Source of the DNA: Paenibacillus tepidiphilus
GTDB taxonomy: Bacteria; Bacillota; Bacilli; Paenibacillales; Paenibacillaceae
Direction of reading: 5' to 3'
Assembly (NCBI RefSeq): GCF_008635795.1
Contig: NZ_VWRQ01000002.1
Location: 124,001 to 188,000, forward strand
Length of the DNA stretch: 64,000 nt
Positions 53,764-61,995 of the stretch are shown piece by piece. Each line of letters begins with the position of its first letter. Position 1 is the first letter of the stretch. A program made the translations under genes and the position numbers. Below the pieces are notes generated by a model, which was not told where the DNA came from, did not search any database, and saw only the letters and a program-made list of their open reading frames with translations.

Positions 53764-55455
53764 CTACATCGCCTTATCATCCACCGAGTCCAGCCAGGAT
53801 TTAATGGAACCGATCACTGAGCTGACGCAGCCGTCCTCGAACGGTGAGATCAGCCCGGCCAGCTTCACCAGACTGACGAAGTCCTGGCTGCCGCCGGCCT
53901 TGCAGAGCCGCAGATAATCGCTCCAGGCTGCGTCGAAATCCTCGTTCGCCCGTTTCCAGAACTGGAAGGCACAGAGCTGGGCCAGGGTGTAATCGATGTA
54001 GTAGAACGGACGGCGGAAGATATGCATCTGCTTGTGCCAGAATCCGCCCTGCTCCAGATAACAGTTGCCGTCGTAGTCGCGGTGGGGCAGATACTTCTGC
54101 TCAATCTCCCGCCAGGCCTGCTTGCGCTCCGCCGGTGTCGCTTCCGGGCGGCTGTACACCACATGCTGAAATTCATCGACAGCAACGCCGTACGGGATAA
54201 ACTCCAGACTGTCGGCCAGATGGGTGAAACGGTACTTGTCCGCATCCTCTTCAAAGAACAGATTCATCCACGGCCAGGCCAGGAATTCCATGCTCATCGA
54301 ATGAATCTCCGCAGCTTCGTAGGTCGGGAACGCATACTCGGGCACATCTAGCCCCCGGCTGGAATACACTTGAAACGCATGGCCCACTTCATGGGTCAGC
54401 ACATCAATATCGCCGGAGGTTCCGTTGAAATTGGAGAAGATGAACGGGGCCTTGTATTTGCTGATGAACGTGCAGTATCCGCCGAATTGCTTGCCGGGCT
54501 TGCTCAGCAGATCCATGAGCTCATTGTTCTGCATGAAGGTGAAGAATTCATCTGTCTCCGGCGACAGTTCCTTGTACATCTTGGCGCCATTCTTTACGAT
54601 CCATTCCGGATCACCTTTCGGAGCCGCATTGCCGCTAATGAAGTTAAGGCTCTCATCATAGGCTTTCAGCTTCTCCAGACCAAGGCGTTCCTGCTGACGC
54701 TGCTTCAGCTTCTGCGCTACCGGGACGATATACTCCAGCACCTGTTTACGGAAGCCCGCTACCATAGCGGCGTCATAAGCGGTACGGTTCATCCGGTCAT
54801 AGCCGAGCTCCACAAAGCTGGGATAGCCGAGCTTCCGGGCAATGCCGGTGCGGACCTTGACCAGCTCGTCATAAATGCGGTCCAGCTCGCTTTCGTTCTC
54901 AGCCATGAAGTCAAATCTGGCGTTAAAGGCACTGCGGCGTGTCTCGCGGTCCGGGGACATCTCAAACGGGGTGAGCTGCGACAGCGTTCGCTCTTCTCCT
55001 TCAAACTTGATCTTGGCCGAGGCAATAAGCTGGGCGTATTCCGTGGACAGCTTATTCTCCAGCTGCAGATCGCCGATAATGTCCGGGCTAAAGGTCTTCA
55101 GCGACATTTCGGCCAGAGCCAGCAGCTGCGGGCCCCATTCCTGTTCGAACTCCGCTCTGTACTTGGAGTTGACGATAGCTTTGTAATAATCGGTTATGTA
55201 CTCTTGGAAGACGGGTCCCACTTCATCAAAAAATTCCTGCTCCGCCTTGTAGAACTCATCCTCTGTATTGATTGAATGGCGGACGTAGACCAGATCTTGC
55301 AGCGTATCGAATTCGCTGCGAAGCTGATTCAGCGCAGCAACAGCAGCTTTCTGCTCCTCCAAGGAGTCCGCTTCAAAGCCTTTGAGCAGGGTCGTAAATT
55401 CCTGCTTATACTTGTCCACATCAGGACGCTCATAAGGATATTCGGAGAATTTCAT
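53764..55455 (-). CDS. M3-family oligoendopeptidase
   Basis: Cytoplasmic zinc peptidase of 563 residues. The active site is DVLTHEVGHAFQVYSS with the third ligand in TYEAAEIHSMSMEFLAWP, typical of PepF/M3 enzymes. The N-terminal helical domain (FEADSLEEQKAAVAALNQL) and the C-terminal YIDYTLAQLCAFQFW are also family-like. It cleaves short peptides. It appears monocistronic; the start ATG 55455 follows AAAGGG. Confidence 0.92.
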   Translation of the reverse strand: MKFSEYPYERPDVDKYKQEFTTLLKGFEADSLEEQKAAVAALNQLRSEFDTLQDLVYVRHSINTEDEFYKAEQEFFDEVGPVFQEYITDYYKAIVNSKYRAEFEQEWGPQLLALAEMSLKTFSPDIIGDLQLENKLSTEYAQLIASAKIKFEGEERTLSQLTPFEMSPDRETRRSAFNARFDFMAENESELDRIYDELVKVRTGIARKLGYPSFVELGYDRMNRTAYDAAMVAGFRKQVLEYIVPVAQKLKQRQQERLGLEKLKAYDESLNFISGNAAPKGDPEWIVKNGAKMYKELSPETDEFFTFMQNNELMDLLSKPGKQFGGYCTFISKYKAPFIFSNFNGTSGDIDVLTHEVGHAFQVYSSRGLDVPEYAFPTYEAAEIHSMSMEFLAWPWMNLFFEEDADKYRFTHLADSLEFIPYGVAVDEFQHVVYSRPEATPAERKQAWREIEQKYLPHRDYDGNCYLEQGGFWHKQMHIFRRPFYYIDYTLAQLCAFQFWKRANEDFDAAWSDYLRLCKAGGSQDFVSLVKLAGLISPFEDGCVSSVIGSIKSWLDSVDDKAM

Positions 55456-55596
55456 TTAGCTCAACACCCTTTCTCTACCAGATAGAGTACATTATACTAT
55501 ATGGAAGTGAAAACCAAAACTTCAATTACATCGTTTGATTTTCGCAATTTAATCCGAAGGATATTGGCGCTTTAAACCCATTCAGTCCATTAGACG

Positions 55597-55749
55597 CTAT
55601 TTTCGGGCTTTCTTTTTGGACTCAGCAGACTTCTTTGCAATCCGTTCTACATCTGTCATGATCGCTTCTCTTCGCTCTCTCGCTGAAGGGAACGTATTTT
55701 CTCCAGAGCGAAATTTGCCGCGGATAACCTTCGATTCTTTAGATTTCAT
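55597..55749 (-). CDS. Small basic protein
   Basis: A 50-residue frame with TTGGAGG upstream encodes a very basic protein (KSKESKVIRGKFRSGENTF, IAKKSAESKKKARK). No family is recognised. The ribosome binding site and isolation between genes support a real small gene. Confidence 0.5.
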   Translation of the reverse strand: MKSKESKVIRGKFRSGENTFPSARERREAIMTDVERIAKKSAESKKKARK

Positions 55750-55857
55750 CTCTTCTACCTCCAAAAGGTGATAGAAGCAGTATGGTCAAAACTATGAGAG
55801 TCTTATACACGAAAAAAGAGCCTTTGCGGGCTCTCTCTTTATGTTTCTTCTATTCTA

Positions 55858-56076
55858 TTAGGCTCTGCCGGCAATAGTAATCAGCTTCTGAATACTCTCT
55901 TCTTGCTGTTCAAGCAACTTAGTCATAGTTTCAGCGGCTTCCTGTGTCCGGGTATTATTAACTCTCAGGACCGCCCAAATCTGCGCACTTTCTTCCTGAA
56001 TCTTCTCTACATCATCTGTTATGGCCTTCAGCATCTCATTGCTGGCTCTGAAGTTCACCCGTCTAGTTCGCGGCAT
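55858..56076 (-). CDS. Small coiled-coil protein
   Basis: Protein of 72 residues with a basic start (PRTRRVNFRASNE) and a long amphipathic helix (EEDVEKIQ-type heptads, TMTKLLEQQEESIQKLITI). The start follows GGGAGGG and overlaps the end of the upstream membrane sensor gene by 14 bases, so translation is coupled. Function unknown; a partner of that protein is likely. Confidence 0.6.
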   Translation of the reverse strand: MPRTRRVNFRASNEMLKAITDDVEKIQEESAQIWAVLRVNNTRTQEAAETMTKLLEQQEESIQKLITIAGRA

Positions 56077-57010
56077 GATGCGATCCCTCCCATCTCAATA
56101 ATCCCCGTTCATCCAAATGAATGCAGATTCCCTTAATATACCGGTACATCTCTTTCATCTCTATCATAACATCCATATGCTCATTTGTAGAGTCATAGTG
56201 AAAATTATAGATTAATGCACGACCAGAGGGCATATCGATCCAGTAGCTGGCGACTGTACGACCTACCCGGTCACTGGTAGCATATTCAATCGTTCCATCG
56301 CCATGAACAAGCCTTACCGAGGAATAGTGAGCATAATCCGGATCATCGACATCAATTACCTCTGGAGTTTCGGTAGTTCCTAATTCACCAAGCCGAAGAA
56401 GCATAGGTGCTTTATATTCAAATAGCGAGAAGTCAGTGACAACTCTCAGGTCGTATAGGCAAAAGAGTGTATCACTAGATTTCAGACGGTACAGCGTGCT
56501 AATCGCCGAGTTAAACCCATTCTCAAGCACTTTCGCCAATCGGTCAAAATCTCTAATGTGCTGGAGCAGCGCAGTCTCAGTCTCCTTGCTTTGCTTCAGC
56601 GCTTCTTCTTTCTCCTGCAAGCTTTTTCGCAATTCTTCCGCCCTGCTTTGTAATTGTTGATTGTTTTCTCTATGCTCGGCAACAATAGATTCCAAACTAT
56701 TTTCCCTATACCACATTTTAACCATGTTCAGTACGGTCTCAACAGTATATCTATTCTCTCTGAAATAGGTCAGAAACATAAAGTATTCCTGACGTCGAAA
56801 CAATCTGTACGCATTGGAATTGAAGTATGGATCATCCAGCGTCAGCATACGGTTAAGATTAGCAAAGAGGGACGAGATCAAAGAACCCGCAATTAGGCCA
56901 TAGCCCACGATAAACGACCATACGGGTAAGGTGAAGTTATTATTGGAGGAAGCTGCTCCCCAAGTAATCCCGGCAGCCGCTAAATACGTTCCCCAGGTTT
57001 GCCAACCCAA
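56063..57010 (-). CDS. Membrane protein with coiled coil and GAF-like domain
   Basis: Protein of about 315 residues. Two membrane segments near the N-terminus (YLAAAGITWGAASS, WSFIVGYGLIAGSLISSLFA) are followed by a coiled coil (ENNQQLQSRAEELRKSLQE) and a C-terminal alpha/beta domain of about 150 residues that looks like a GAF or similar sensor fold. The visible start is a TTG at 57010 without a good site. A short frame just upstream with a good site overlaps it in another phase, so the true N-terminus may lie there and a frameshift may separate them. Function unknown. Confidence 0.55.
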   Translation of the reverse strand: MGWQTWGTYLAAAGITWGAASSNNNFTLPVWSFIVGYGLIAGSLISSLFANLNRMLTLDDPYFNSNAYRLFRRQEYFMFLTYFRENRYTVETVLNMVKMWYRENSLESIVAEHRENNQQLQSRAEELRKSLQEKEEALKQSKETETALLQHIRDFDRLAKVLENGFNSAISTLYRLKSSDTLFCLYDLRVVTDFSLFEYKAPMLLRLGELGTTETPEVIDVDDPDYAHYSSVRLVHGDGTIEYATSDRVGRTVASYWIDMPSGRALIYNFHYDSTNEHMDVMIEMKEMYRYIKGICIHLDERGLLRWEGSHHAAN

Positions 57011-57135
57011 CCGGCTGATTCATTAAACCGTTGACGAGCAGCCAGGAGTTTTGGATCAAAGCTCCGTTGTATCGTTTCAAGCCAGCTAAAGAGTGTTACG
57101 CGATCCTCGTATTCTCTATTTTGTTCCTCTGGCAA
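56980..57135 (-). CDS. Short frame overlapping the membrane sensor gene
   Basis: A TTG at 57135, eight bases after AAGGAGG, opens a 51-residue frame (PEEQNREYEDRVTLFSWLE, QRSFDPKLLAARQRF) that ends inside the next gene. It is either a separate coupled small gene or the displaced N-terminus of that gene. Confidence 0.4.
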   Translation of the reverse strand: MPEEQNREYEDRVTLFSWLETIQRSFDPKLLAARQRFNESAGWVGKPGERI

Positions 57136-57539
57136 ACATACGCCCTCCTTAATCTATAATATTCCAAATATAGCATAGATTAATGTTTGCCAGAAGGTTA
57201 TGACGAATCTCTGCATTGAGCTATTCCGTGCGCTAGAAGTAACTGTCGATCAGACTGCGGACCACAAGCTGTCCGTTGAAGTCTTCAAACGTTAAAGGAC
57301 CGGATAGCTTAGCCTTTCAGCCCAAATGAAGGAGAAATGGTTGTCCATCGCCGGGTTAATGATGCTTGTCCTTTGCTTGTTCCGTCAGATGCAGATTCAG
57401 GATGGTTTCATAGCCCTTGGGAATGCTTACAGTTGACATGTCGGGTTTCCTCCAATAATCTCCTATTTATGGGCAAAAGCCCGTGCAACACTCATGTATC
57501 TTATGAGTCTCCGGAGAAAAGGTTACCACCCGGTCAACG
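57136..57539. other. Decayed region with a short peptide frame
   Basis: On the minus strand a 27-residue frame (57356-57439, MSTVSIPKGYETILNLHL) has a good GGAGGAA site and then stops. Its start recalls AsnA-type asparagine synthetases from memory, so it may be the remnant of one. The following bases hold short broken frames and nothing I can assign. Confidence 0.3.
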
Positions 57540-58175
57540 TTACCCCCAGATCGCCATGACCCCCTGAATGCCAAAATAGACTCCGAATCCGATCAGGGAG
57601 GCGCCGGAGATCATGGAAATCCCCTTCAGCATCCGCTCGTTCAGGTAACGCCGCAGCCCCGTAGTCAGCGAAGCTACGCACAGATCCCACAGCGCCAGTC
57701 CCAGGAAGATCATGCTGCTGTAGATCAACAGATGGGCCGTGCCGTAGGAGGAAGCGGTTTTGGCCAGAATTGAGCCGTAAATGCCCAGCCAGAACAGGAT
57801 AGAGAGCGGGCTGGTAATGGAGACCATGAAGCCGGTCATAAAGCTCCGGAATAAGGATTCTTTATTGCGCATCGTAGCCTGGATATCGATTCGCTCCGCG
57901 GAGACCATACTCTCCACACCGGAATACACCAGCACCAGCCCCCCGAACAGCCACAGAAAGATTTGCACCTCCGGCAGATTCAGAAACCGGACCATCCCCA
58001 GATAGATGAGCAGCATGAAGATGCCGTCTGCGATCATCGAGCCGGCCCCGACAACCCAGGCATTCCAGAACCCGTTCTTAATCCCTTTGTCGAGCCGTGC
58101 GGAATTGACCGGCCCCATAGGCGCGGCCAATGTTAACCCGAGAAAGATATAACTGAATAACAGCTGGACGCTCAA
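57540..58175 (-). CDS. LysE-family transporter
   Basis: Inner-membrane protein of 211 residues with five to six membrane segments. The family opening is visible as GLTLAAPMGPVNSARLDKGI, followed by WVVGAGSMIADGIFMLLIYLG. Members export amino acids or related compounds. The start is TTG at 58175 after GGGGGAG. It appears monocistronic. Confidence 0.88.
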   Translation of the reverse strand: MSVQLLFSYIFLGLTLAAPMGPVNSARLDKGIKNGFWNAWVVGAGSMIADGIFMLLIYLGMVRFLNLPEVQIFLWLFGGLVLVYSGVESMVSAERIDIQATMRNKESLFRSFMTGFMVSITSPLSILFWLGIYGSILAKTASSYGTAHLLIYSSMIFLGLALWDLCVASLTTGLRRYLNERMLKGISMISGASLIGFGVYFGIQGVMAIWG

Positions 58176-58343
58176 CCTTCCTCACTCCCCCTTGCAAGGT
58201 ACTGACTTGTACACTTTATGATGGGGAATGGCCGTTCATACATCTTGTACCAGACGCGAAGTGTCGCTGCTGCCATTTGGCTATCCACCATCAGGACCCG
58301 CAATTAGACCTCTTCCTGCTTTTCCGCCGCAACATTGGGAAGT

Positions 58344-58508
58344 ATGTGGGGACTTTCTTTTATATCGCCTAACTACACCCATCATATACAGCTTGGCCGG
58401 GGGCCGGTATTAACCTACATTACACCTTTGTTCCAGGCGGCACTTCCCTTATTGCTGCTTGGCGTCATCCTCTTGCGGAAAAAGCTCAAACGGCCCGCCA
58501 AGCTGTAA
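58344..58508 (+). pseudogene. C-terminal fragment resembling a GerAB-type germination permease
   Basis: A 54-residue frame ends in VLTYITPLFQAALPLLLLGV followed by ILLRKKLKRPAKL, a final membrane helix and basic tail like those of spore germination permeases. A second frame just upstream reads RRNIGKYVGTFFYIA, similar to an N-terminal part of the same family. The gene would be a deletion remnant. Identification is weak. Confidence 0.35.
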
Positions 58509-58802
58509 CATCCAGCATCCGGCGGGCCGCAATCATGACACAATAACCGCCTCCAACTCCAACACAGGCCCTGTTTGGGCAAGCTCTGTTTGGACTGGGT
58601 CTTGTGGACAGGCTATGTGAGGACAGGCTCTGTTTGGAGTGACCTGTGAGGACAGGGTATGTGAGGTCAGGCTCTATTGGCGGTTATAGTAAGCGAGCTG
58701 TGAGCAAATAACGGCTTTATGCCGTTGCAGCGTTCCCTGACCGCGTGTTGTTCCGTGATCGTTGTAGTAAACCGTGCTTGATCTCCCGGGCTCAGACTTC
58801 CG
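58509..58802. other. Intergenic region with short repeats, no gene seen
   Basis: A GC-rich hairpin (CGGCCCGCC/GGCGGGCCG, 58489-58529) is followed by degenerate repeats of GGACAGGCTCTGTTTGG and GGACAGGCTATGTGAG types at 58560-58680. No coding frame is convincing. Confidence 0.4.
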
Positions 58803-59435
58803 TCACAGCTTCCCTGCCGCCCATTTCGCGGCATTCACGATCCATTGCCCGTAAGCCTCATGCTCGAAGGACGGCAGATGATGACCGGGCATCAGGTACA
58901 CCACGCGGCCCAGCCCGTAATGCCGTACCCAGGCGGCCGGCCACTCCTCTCCCTCGTGCGAGTAGGTCAGCAGAACAGTAAGCTCTGCGAGCGGGTCCAG
59001 CTCGAACCGGTACGGCTCCTCATCCAACGTGAAGGCTTCAAGTCCTTGCGTTAGCGGATGGCCGACGTCGGCAAGCTGGAACGGAAGCGTCGTGTACGGC
59101 GGATGCCCGGTGAATTGGGCGCCGATCAACTGGCTCAGCTCCGGGCTGGCCTGCAGCGAAATCCCGTTGTGAATAACCAGCAGCCCACCGCCGCCGGCCA
59201 CGAATTGCAGAAGCCCGGCCGTCTCTTCCGCAGCCGGAGCCTGCTTCCAGCTGTCCGTATATGAAATGCACAGCTCGTAGGGTTCAAGGCTCTCCCGCCG
59301 CAGCAGTCCGGTTCCCTCAACCGGAGTCAGCTCGGCGGTATCTGCCAGGATATGCTGCAGGCGCCCCTCCACAGCCCCCAGCGGGTGATATGGAGCAGCT
59401 GTGTAAGTCCCGATAAGCAGCGTGCGAATTGCCAT
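58803..59435 (-). CDS. ThuA-like domain protein
   Basis: Soluble protein of about 210 residues with a glutamine amidotransferase-like fold of the ThuA type: RTLLIGTYTAAPYHPLG, GGGGLLVIHNG, GHPPYTTLPFQLADVGHPL, GLGRVVYLMPGHHLPSF. ThuA proteins are linked to trehalose or other sugar metabolism. The start ATG 59435 has AAGGAGG; the longer frame is the 52-bp repeat array read on the other strand. No neighbour suggests its pathway. Confidence 0.82.
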   Translation of the reverse strand: MAIRTLLIGTYTAAPYHPLGAVEGRLQHILADTAELTPVEGTGLLRRESLEPYELCISYTDSWKQAPAAEETAGLLQFVAGGGGLLVIHNGISLQASPELSQLIGAQFTGHPPYTTLPFQLADVGHPLTQGLEAFTLDEEPYRFELDPLAELTVLLTYSHEGEEWPAAWVRHYGLGRVVYLMPGHHLPSFEHEAYGQWIVNAAKWAAGKL

Positions 59436-59463
59436 TTCGATCAGCCTCCTTGAATTATGACTA

Positions 59464-59540
59464 TATAAATTGGAACGCAAAAGTAATGGAGCGGAAGTTT
59501 GGAACTCTAGGTAGGCGCAGAAGCGTAGCCTGGCTGTGGA
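59464..59540. mobile_element. Half copy of the MITE-like element
   Basis: After a TA, TATAAATTGGAAC resembles the terminal repeat, and GGAAGTTTGGAACTCTAGG matches the core of the copy at 61533-61741 (opposite strand) at 18 of 19 positions. The match then ends and a 52-bp array begins four bases later. Confidence 0.6.
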
Positions 59541-59543
59541 GTT

Positions 59544-59790
59544 GTTGAGGTCGGTTTTTCGCCTACATTTTCCCTGTTTACCCTCGCTGGAGCACATTGT
59601 GGTCGGTTTATCATACACATTTGCCCCGTTTACCCTCTCCGCAGCACATTGTGGTCGCTTTTTCATACACATTTGCCCCGTTTACCCTCGCCGCAGTACA
59701 TTGTGGTCGTTTTTTCATACACATTTGCCCCGTTCATCCTCGCGGCAGCACATTGTGGTCGGTTTTTCGACTACATTTAGGAATGTTCGG
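59544..59790. repeat. 52-bp tandem repeat array, copy 3 (about five units)
   Basis: Units start at 59544, 59596, 59648, 59700 and 59752. The middle three are of the CATACACATTTGCC subtype, while the outer ones are of the CTACATTT subtype, so both variants seen in copies 1 and 2 occur here in one array. Confidence 0.88.
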
Positions 59791-59966
59791 CCGCAGACCA
59801 TGGTGAAAGCTATCGCTGGCGCTGGCAGAATGAGCTATTTTCAAGTGGATCATAGCGATTATCGAACTAGACTATAGCTAAACAGCACCAACGGGTCACA
59901 GAAGCGGCGAAAATGTTGTGAGCAGTGTGCAATGAGCAGTGTGCAATGAGCAACTTCACCCGCCCC
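59791..59966. other. Intergenic region, no gene seen
   Basis: Contains a short duplication (GAGCAGTGTGCAAT twice near 59930). No coding frame is supported. Confidence 0.4.
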
Positions 59967-60692
59967 TTACCAGGGAAGCGTATTTCCCTCATAATCAATG
60001 AGAGCGAGCCCTTCACCGGAATAACCCGGGTCAAGCCGCTGGTCAACCAGCCGCAGGATATATCCGGCGGACTCATCCGGAGTCAGCTTCCCCGCCGTAT
60101 CCAGCTTGCCCTGCATATAGGTCCGGACATGGCCGGGATGGATTACCATCACCTTGCCACCCTTAGGTGTGATCTGGTTGTAGATCAGCCGGGACTGCAT
60201 ATTAAGAGCCGCTTTGGACATGGAGTAGGCGTACCAGCCGGTCCGCCAGCAGTCCCCGATACTGCCAGCCTCGGAGGAGATATTGACGATCAGTTTACTC
60301 CCGCTCTCCAGAATCGGGCCGATCAGCCCGTTCGACATTCGCAGAGCTCCCAGCGTATTCACGCGGAATACCTTGTCCATCTCTGCAAAATCCAGCTCAT
60401 CTTCGATCGTGGCCTCCATATCCCCCAGTATCGCCCCGTTATTGATCAGAATGTCCAGCCGGTCCGTAACGGCCGCTACCGACTCCAGCGCTTTACTGAC
60501 GCTATCTTCATCGCCAATGTCCAGCGGAATCCGCTTCAGCCGTCCGCCGCCTAGCTGCTCCAGCCGTTCAAGCTCATCTCCGGCTTCGGCGTACTGTCCG
60601 GCCAACACGTGATAGTCCCGTTCGAGCAGCCCCTTCACCAAGCTCAGTCCGACTCCCCGGTCGGCTCCGGTAACGAACGCCCATCGGTTCAT
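59967..60692 (-). CDS. Short-chain dehydrogenase/reductase
   Basis: Oxidoreductase of 241 residues. The nucleotide-binding motif is WAFVTGADRGVGLSLVKGL, the NNGA motif occurs in DILINNGAILG, the Ser is in LIVNISSEAGSIGD and the Tyr-Lys pair in WYAYSMSKAALNM, so the catalytic residues are complete. The substrate is unknown. It appears monocistronic; the start follows AGGAGGAG. Confidence 0.92.
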   Translation of the reverse strand: MNRWAFVTGADRGVGLSLVKGLLERDYHVLAGQYAEAGDELERLEQLGGGRLKRIPLDIGDEDSVSKALESVAAVTDRLDILINNGAILGDMEATIEDELDFAEMDKVFRVNTLGALRMSNGLIGPILESGSKLIVNISSEAGSIGDCWRTGWYAYSMSKAALNMQSRLIYNQITPKGGKVMVIHPGHVRTYMQGKLDTAGKLTPDESAGYILRLVDQRLDPGYSGEGLALIDYEGNTLPW

Positions 60693-60841
60693 ATGCTTCT
60701 CCTCCTGTCTCCCTTCAGATGTCTATTTTATTGTAGACCATCCGGATAGAAGCAGACATAATATAATGGCAGCAGTTTATAGTATAATGACACATTGCCT
60801 GTAAACTTACTCACCGTAGGCGCCTTACTGTTCACCGGGCA

Positions 60842-61297
60842 CTATTCTCTATGTGCACTGATAACTTCGGTAAGCGATTGTGTAGATTCCTGGGATAACG
60901 AATAGAACACATCGGGGTTGCTCGGCTTCATAAGCATGGCCAACATTTCCGGATGCTGCTCCGCAAGCCACAAATAATATTCCTGCTCCGCACCATCCGC
61001 ATGGATAACCAGCTCGAAATTCGGTACAGTGAGGTTAACATTTCCCTTTACTGTCTCCGAGTCATCCAGAGCTTTCCGAATCTGCTCCACTTCCTCCAAA
61101 GCACGGATCTCGGCTATTAAGCTTTTGCTGTCATCGTCTATGTCCAGAAAGGTCTTAACCCCGCTGATGCCGGAAATGATAACAGTATCCTGGCCTTCAT
61201 TACTAACACCAGCATTAGTAACAGCGTTCTCCTGTAACGTACTGCATCCGGCCAACAGCAGAAGCCCCGCCCCGGCAGCTAATAATTTGTTTCTCAT
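60842..61297 (-). CDS. Small lipoprotein of unknown function
   Basis: Protein of 151 residues with a lipobox (GLLLLAGCSTL). The mature part is charged, with strands and helices around IISGISGVKTFLDIDDDSKS and NFELVIHADGAEQEYYLW; it recalls YhfM-like lipoproteins of Bacillus, from memory. The start follows GGGAGCGG. No neighbour suggests a function. Confidence 0.65.
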   Translation of the reverse strand: MRNKLLAAGAGLLLLAGCSTLQENAVTNAGVSNEGQDTVIISGISGVKTFLDIDDDSKSLIAEIRALEEVEQIRKALDDSETVKGNVNLTVPNFELVIHADGAEQEYYLWLAEQHPEMLAMLMKPSNPDVFYSLSQESTQSLTEVISAHRE

Positions 61298-61332
61298 TAC
61301 CGCTCCCAGCCCCCTCTTATCCTCTTTTTACA

Positions 61333-61962
61333 TCATCGATCCTGCCAGAGCATACTATGAATTCTCCACTTTTCCCCATCATAGGTTAGTTGAATCAGGT
61401 TGATACCTCGCTTTATTATATCTAGTTCTTCCCTTCTTCTTTTTGCTTCATATTCACTATAGACCTGTGCAATATTTCCAAATACGTTAACTTCATAATT
61501 TAATCCATATTCATAAAAATCATTTGCCCCTATATAAGTTGAACTTTTGAAAGTCAAATGGAATGGGTCGTAACTGCGGGGAATGTTTGGACTTCCGGCC
61601 GCTATTGTCCCCAGATTTCTTAATTCAAACCGCTCTTAGCGGTTGAAATCCGGTGACAAAGGCGATCGCTATCGCTCCTACAGTTCCAAACTTCCCCTCC
61701 GCACTCCCATCTCTTTGTTTTATTCTTTTGTTCAACTTATATAAAAAGCTCTTCAGTCCGTTAATGCAACATTCAAAGGTTTCGCTACAAGCTCTTTCAC
61801 TGCGTTTAACTTCACAGGAGTTAAGGTTGAATCTTTGGACAGGAACAATGACCTGAATTCATCCCACTCCCGCTCTTCCCCTTTATTCCCCGATATAATC
61901 GCATAGAACGTGTCTATCACTTCTCGTATCCCGCTATGATCTTGTTGATTATGCATAGCCAT
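61333..61962 (-). pseudogene. NTF2-like (SnoaL/DUF4440-type) gene split by a MITE-like element
   Basis: The N-terminal part (61753-61962) reads REVIDTFYAIISGNKGEERE, WDEFRSLFLSKDSTLTP; the C-terminal part (61333-61530) reads ANDFYEYGLNYEVNVFGNIA, GINLIQLTYDGEKWRIHSML. Both fit one NTF2-like protein of about 130 residues. Removing the element at 61533-61741 with one TA joins the flanks into INGLKSFLGANDFYEYG. A separate frameshift lies about 20 bases upstream of the junction, so the gene was damaged twice. The start at 61962 has AAAGGA. Confidence 0.75.
61533..61741. mobile_element. MITE-like palindromic element, copy A (intact ends)
   Basis: A 209-bp element bounded by TA on both sides. The terminal inverted repeats are TATAAGTTGAAC and GTTCAACTTATA, 12 of 12 matching. 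The centre holds an imperfect stem (TTGTCCCCAGATTTC with GAAATCCGGTGACAA) capped by AACCGCT/AGCGGTT. There is no coding capacity. A TA target and short inverted repeats fit mobilisation by an IS630/Tc1-type transposase elsewhere in the genome; that is inference. Confidence 0.85.
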
Positions 61963-61995
61963 CTCATCCTTTCACATTCCAACAAATTTCTTCTA

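Noticed and set aside
58228..58413. 61-residue plus-strand frame
   Set aside because: No start signal and proline-rich random composition; it overlaps the better supported permease-like fragment.
59436..59672. N-terminal extension of the ThuA-like protein
   Set aside because: The extension is the 52-bp array read on the minus strand; the start at 59435 has a strong ribosome binding site.
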